Below, one piece after another: positions 60,748 through 64,000 of a stretch of 64,000 bases of DNA; the first letter of the stretch is position 1; the number at the start of each line of letters is the position of its first letter. Below the pieces are notes generated by a model. It had not been told where the DNA came from. It was given only the letters and a program-made list of their open reading frames with translations, and did not search any database. The stretch spans positions 117,901-181,900 of the forward strand of contig NZ_JAIWPE010000053.1 in assembly GCF_021028955.1 (NCBI RefSeq). The letters run 5' to 3'. Source of the stretch: Salipaludibacillus sp. CUR1 (GTDB lineage: Bacteria; Bacillota; Bacilli; Bacillales; Salisediminibacteriaceae). The position numbers and the translations under genes were made by a program.

Positions 60748-62199
60748 ATGTATGATGTAACCATTATCGGAGCCGGAATTGTTGGAACATCAATTGCCCG
60801 GGAGTTAGCAAAGTATGAATTGAAGACAGCTTTGGTGGATAAGGAAAATGATGTGTCAAATGGAACAACAAAAGCAAACAGTGCCATCGTTCATGCCGGG
60901 TTTGACTGCAAGCCCGGGACAGTAAAGGCGGAAACAAATGTGAAGGGGAATGCACTATATGAACAGCTTTGTAAAGAGCTGGATGTGCCTTTTAAGAAAA
61001 TTGGCTCTTTCGTTACTGCTTTTAACGAACAGGATCTCGCCCATCTTAAGTTTTTAAAAAGGCAGGGGGAAGCAAATGGTGTTGCAGGATTGGAGATCCT
61101 TTCGCGCGATGAAGTCCTTAATCGGGAGGCCAACCTGTCGCGCGAGGTCTTGGCAGCCCTTTATGCCCCTACGGCAGGTATCGTCGGCTCTTTCGAATTA
61201 GCGATCGCTTTAGCCGAGAACGCGGCAGATAACGGGGTGGACATTCATCTGAACAGCCCGGTCACAGCCATAGAAAAAACAGCACATGGATACAGGCTCA
61301 CTGCAGGTGAAAATATAATTGAAAGCCGCTACGTTATTAATTGCGCAGGGTTGTATGCTGACAAAATAAACAATCTCGTCAACGAGCCGTATTTTGAAAT
61401 CCTTCCGTTTGCTGGAGAATACAATCTGTTTGACAGATCTACAGGTGACTATTTAAACACGATTGTCTTCCAGCCGCCTTCAGATAAAGGGAAGGGAGTT
61501 GTCGCCCTGCCGACAGTGGAAGGAAACTTCCTGATCGGACCGACATCTGAAGGGCCGAAAGAACGGGATGATGTGAAAACGACGAGTAAAGGCATACAGG
61601 AGTTAAGAGAAAAAGGAATGAAGGTGGTACCGGATTTCCCTTTCCATAAAGTGATTACTTCCTTTACAGGGTTAAGAGCAAAAACTCCTGATAATGATTT
61701 CATTATAGATAAGCCCGCAGGTAGTCCTCGATTTATTAATGTAGCCGCTATTGATTCACCAGGTTTAACGGCAGCCCCGGCCATTGCGGAAAAAGTCGTT
61801 CAAATGGTTAAAGATAGTCACGGCTTTTTAGTTGAAAACGTGGATTTTATACCGTTCCGAAGACCTGTTAACCGTTTTATTGAAGCGCCGGCGGAAGAGA
61901 AAGCAAAGCTTATAAACTACGATCCGCGCTACGGACGGATTATTTGCAGGTGTGAAAATATCACAGAGGGAGATATTGTCGATATGATCCACCGCAACGC
62001 AGGGGCGGAAACAATAGACGGAGTGAAACGGAGAGTGAGAGCGGGTGCCGGAAGATGCCAGGGAGGATTTTGCGCTCCCCGTGTGATGGAGATCCTGGCC
62101 AGGGAAATGAATGTGGATATTACTTCTATTGTAAAAGACAAAAAAGAATCTTATCTCTTAACAGGGGAAACGAAAGCACCAGCTAAAGAATTTGTATAA
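60748..62199 (+). CDS. GlpA-like FAD-dependent dehydrogenase with BFD-type [2Fe-2S] domain
   Basis: A 483-residue flavoprotein. FAD binds at VTIIGAGIVGTSIARELAKY, and NGTTKANSAIVHAGFD is the DAO-fold active-site entry. The C-terminus has CRCENITEGDIVD and RCQGGFCAPRV, four cysteines of a BFD-like [2Fe-2S] domain as in anaerobic glycerol-3-phosphate dehydrogenase GlpA. The ATG at 60748 follows GGAGAGGAGA. With the two next genes it forms a unit seen near glpK/glpF in Firmicutes. Oxidising glycerol-3-phosphate is likely; another 2-hydroxyacid is the alternative. Confidence 0.82.
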   Translation: MYDVTIIGAGIVGTSIARELAKYELKTALVDKENDVSNGTTKANSAIVHAGFDCKPGTVKAETNVKGNALYEQLCKELDVPFKKIGSFVTAFNEQDLAHLKFLKRQGEANGVAGLEILSRDEVLNREANLSREVLAALYAPTAGIVGSFELAIALAENAADNGVDIHLNSPVTAIEKTAHGYRLTAGENIIESRYVINCAGLYADKINNLVNEPYFEILPFAGEYNLFDRSTGDYLNTIVFQPPSDKGKGVVALPTVEGNFLIGPTSEGPKERDDVKTTSKGIQELREKGMKVVPDFPFHKVITSFTGLRAKTPDNDFIIDKPAGSPRFINVAAIDSPGLTAAPAIAEKVVQMVKDSHGFLVENVDFIPFRRPVNRFIEAPAEEKAKLINYDPRYGRIICRCENITEGDIVDMIHRNAGAETIDGVKRRVRAGAGRCQGGFCAPRVMEILAREMNVDITSIVKDKKESYLLTGETKAPAKEFV

Positions 62200-62222
62200 T
62201 ACATTTCAGGAGGGGAAGTCAA

Positions 62223-63494
62223 ATGAATTACGATCTTGTTGTGATCGGTGGAGGACCGGCCGGTTTAGCTGCAGCTATTGAAGCAAGGGAAAACGGAGTA
62301 GAGTCTATTTTGGTTCTGGAAAGAGACAGAGAACTGGGCGGGATTCTTCAGCAATGCATACACAATGGCTTCGGGCTTCACACGTTTAAAGAGGAGCTGA
62401 CAGGGCCGGAGTATGCCGAGCGGTTTATCAGAAAATTAAAAGACCTCTCAATTGAATATAAACTGGACACGATGGTGCTCGACGTGACAGAAGATAAATT
62501 AATCAGTGCGGTAAATACACTGGACGGTTTTTTTCAAATCAAAGCTAAAGCTGTAGTCCTTGCCATGGGCTGCCTGGAGAGAACGAGAGGCGCCATAAAT
62601 ATTCCAGGAACACGGGCTTCAGGTGTGTATACAGCAGGAACCGCGCAGCGGTTTGTCAATATGGAAGGGTATATGGTGGGAAAAGACGTGGTAATCGTAG
62701 GTTCCGGTGATATTGGGCTGGTAATGGCCAGGCGGATGACTCTTGAAGGAGCAAACGTCCATGCGGTAGTTGAACTCATGCCTTATTCAGGAGGGCTTGC
62801 TAGAAATATCGTTCAATGCCTGAATGGTTATGATATCCCGCTCCTGTTAAGCCATACAGTTACAGAAGTAAGAGGCGAGGAGCGAGTCGAAGAAGTGGTG
62901 ATTGCAAAGGTGGATGAAGATAAGCGGCCGATTCCAGGAACTGAACAGGTGATCGCGTGCGACACACTCCTTCTGTCAGTCGGGCTGATCCCTGAAAACG
63001 AGCTTTCCAAAAAAGCAAGTGTCGAGATTAATCCGCTGACAGGGGGACCGGTTGTTAACGAATCAATGGAAACATCGGTACCCGGGATATTCGCTTGTGG
63101 TAATGTGGTTCATGTTCACGATCTGGTAGACTGGGTCACTGAAGAAAGCTGCCGGGCAGGAAAGCATGCTGCAAAGTACGTAAAAGGAGAGCTTTCCGCA
63201 AGTGACGAGCCGATCCGCACGGAAGCGGAAAATGGGGTCCGTTATATCGTTCCGCATCATATACAGAAAGATAATATAGACGGTAAGCTGACCCTTATGT
63301 TCCGTGTCGATAACGTGTATGAAAATGCGCGTATTGTGATTAAAAATAACGGAGAGACAATTAAATCTGTTAAAAAAAGGCATCTCGCGCCTGCGGAAAT
63401 GGAATCGGTTAAGTTAAAAGCAAAAGATCTTGAAAAAATTCAGGACGGTACACTGACTGTAAATGTGACAGTAGAGGAGGTAGTTGCCCAATGA
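62223..63494 (+). CDS. NAD(P)/FAD-dependent oxidoreductase, partner subunit
   Basis: A 423-residue pyridine-nucleotide-disulfide-type flavoprotein without the redox CxxxxC. FAD loop VVIGGGPAGLAAAIEARENG, second dinucleotide loop VVIVGSGDIGLVMARRM, and the late FAD block SVPGIFACGNVVHVHDLVDW. The motif GILQQCIHNGFGLHTF is usual for the GlpA-linked members. CAGGAGGGG precedes the ATG. It would move electrons from the GlpA-like subunit. Confidence 0.85.
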   Translation: MNYDLVVIGGGPAGLAAAIEARENGVESILVLERDRELGGILQQCIHNGFGLHTFKEELTGPEYAERFIRKLKDLSIEYKLDTMVLDVTEDKLISAVNTLDGFFQIKAKAVVLAMGCLERTRGAINIPGTRASGVYTAGTAQRFVNMEGYMVGKDVVIVGSGDIGLVMARRMTLEGANVHAVVELMPYSGGLARNIVQCLNGYDIPLLLSHTVTEVRGEERVEEVVIAKVDEDKRPIPGTEQVIACDTLLLSVGLIPENELSKKASVEINPLTGGPVVNESMETSVPGIFACGNVVHVHDLVDWVTEESCRAGKHAAKYVKGELSASDEPIRTEAENGVRYIVPHHIQKDNIDGKLTLMFRVDNVYENARIVIKNNGETIKSVKKRHLAPAEMESVKLKAKDLEKIQDGTLTVNVTVEEVVAQ

Positions 63495-63877
63495 ATATGA
63501 CAGAATTGACCTGTATCACTTGTCCAATCGGCTGCCATTTAGAAGTAATAGAGGTTTCGGAGGATGGCGCTGTGTCTTTTATCGTCCGCGGAAATACATG
63601 TAAGCGGGGTGAAAAATACGGGATTGAAGAAATGACAAACCCGACAAGGATGGTCACCACAACGGTAAAGGTGGAAGGGGCTCATCTGCCGAGGGTACCT
63701 GTAAAAACCTCCGAACCTGTACCGAAAGACAGTATCTTTGATTGCATGAAAGTACTGAATAACGTCAAGCTTCAAGCTCCCGTCCTTTGCGGCGAAAAAG
63801 TCGTGGAAGATTTCCAGGGGCTTGGCATAGATATTATCGCCACAAGAAGCCTTCAAAAAGCGGTAGAAAAAGTGTAA
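63491..63877 (+). CDS. DUF1667 iron-sulfur-like small subunit
   Basis: A 128-residue DUF1667 protein. LTCITCPIGCHLEV and GNTCKRGEKYG give four cysteines that probably hold an FeS cluster, and PTRMVTTTVKVEGAHLPRVP is the family block. Its ATG overlaps the previous stop by 4 bp, so the two are coupled. It always travels with GlpA-like and partner flavoproteins, so it is probably a third subunit. Confidence 0.87.
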   Translation: MNMTELTCITCPIGCHLEVIEVSEDGAVSFIVRGNTCKRGEKYGIEEMTNPTRMVTTTVKVEGAHLPRVPVKTSEPVPKDSIFDCMKVLNNVKLQAPVLCGEKVVEDFQGLGIDIIATRSLQKAVEKV

Positions 63878-63883
63878 AAACCT

Positions 63884-63898
63884 GGGGGGTCTGTCCCA
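63884..63898. repeat. Partial GGGGTCTGTCCC repeat
   Basis: GGGGGGTCTGTCCCA matches the left end of the palindromic repeat family, but no right arm follows. Confidence 0.6.
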
Positions 63899-63961
63899 GT
63901 AGCCTTGCATGAATGGAATATAATGTAATTTTGAGTTTACAAACACAAAAAAAGCTCCTAT

Positions 63962-64000
63962 TGTAGAGGAGAGACCAATACTTGTTCCCAATCCTCTACA
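63962..64000. other. Inverted repeat at the window edge
   Basis: TGTAGAGGA (63962-63970) and TCCTCTACA (63992-64000) are perfect 9 bp arms. With an A run at 63946-63952 it could be a minus-strand terminator or the start of another leader hairpin; the window ends here. Confidence 0.4.

Overview
The window looks like a chromosomal segment of a spore-forming Bacillaceae (Firmicutes). This rests on strong AGGAGG-type ribosome binding sites, frequent TTG/GTG starts, SigA-like promoters, cre and Fur boxes, an Sda sporulation-checkpoint protein and YrzI-family small proteins, plus an AlsT symporter, PepF, UvsE and a YtrA-type regulator. Genus cannot be set from the sequence alone. No rRNA, tRNA, CRISPR array or transposase was seen.

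Layout. 1-3.6 kb: a DMSO-reductase-type operon (A subunit cut by the window edge, B, C). 4-11.9 kb, minus strand: an aromatic operon reading phenol/4-HPA-type monooxygenase, a decayed FAD-synthase fragment, catechol 1,2-dioxygenase, muconate cycloisomerase, a DUF3237 protein, enol-lactonase, the two CoA-transferase subunits and beta-ketoadipyl-CoA thiolase. 12-15 kb: small genes, a NUDIX protein whose only reasonable start is ATC, and an amidohydrolase. 15-16.5 kb: a Fur-box-controlled beta-propeller plus flavodoxin. 16.6-19.6 kb: a cluster of two small charged coiled-coil proteins, a 626-residue Asp-Ala repeat protein and a 111-residue protein, with the first three genes each preceded by the same promoter-like module. 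19.7-29.3 kb: MerR/CPBP divergent pair, membrane and secreted proteins of unknown role, AlsT and an AarF/UbiB kinase. 29.4-31.2 kb: a XylR_N-V4R-PucR aromatic sensor-regulator. 33.2-34.4 kb: a two-gene cassette with a PD-(D/E)XK-like nuclease. 34.5-52.8 kb: housekeeping and transport genes (CBS, MscS, YrzI array, YtrABC-like ABC system, YihY, PepF, UvsE, Pfk, MFS and GPH transporters, lipoprotein, HNH). 53-55.7 kb: tyrosine phenol-lyase and a hydroxyacid dehydrogenase. 55.9-64 kb: SLC13/TrkA_C transporter, PanE-like reductase, Sda, an XRE-PAS regulator and a glycerol-3-phosphate-dehydrogenase-like three-gene operon behind a leader terminator.

How the genes fit together. Tyrosine phenol-lyase would release phenol from tyrosine. 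The HpaB-family monooxygenase, CatA, CatB, PcaD, PcaIJ and PcaF would take phenol through catechol and beta-ketoadipate to acetyl-CoA and succinyl-CoA. The XylR_N-PucR protein is a plausible phenol sensor. Muconolactone isomerase (CatC) is not visible, and a DUF3237 gene sits in its expected place. Both hpaB and tpl have CcpA (cre)-like sites upstream.

Repeats. A palindromic GGGGTCTGTCCCC element occurs five times plus a fragment. Four intergenic arrays of degenerate 20-23 bp tandem repeats (three families) are present, two of which share their last three units.
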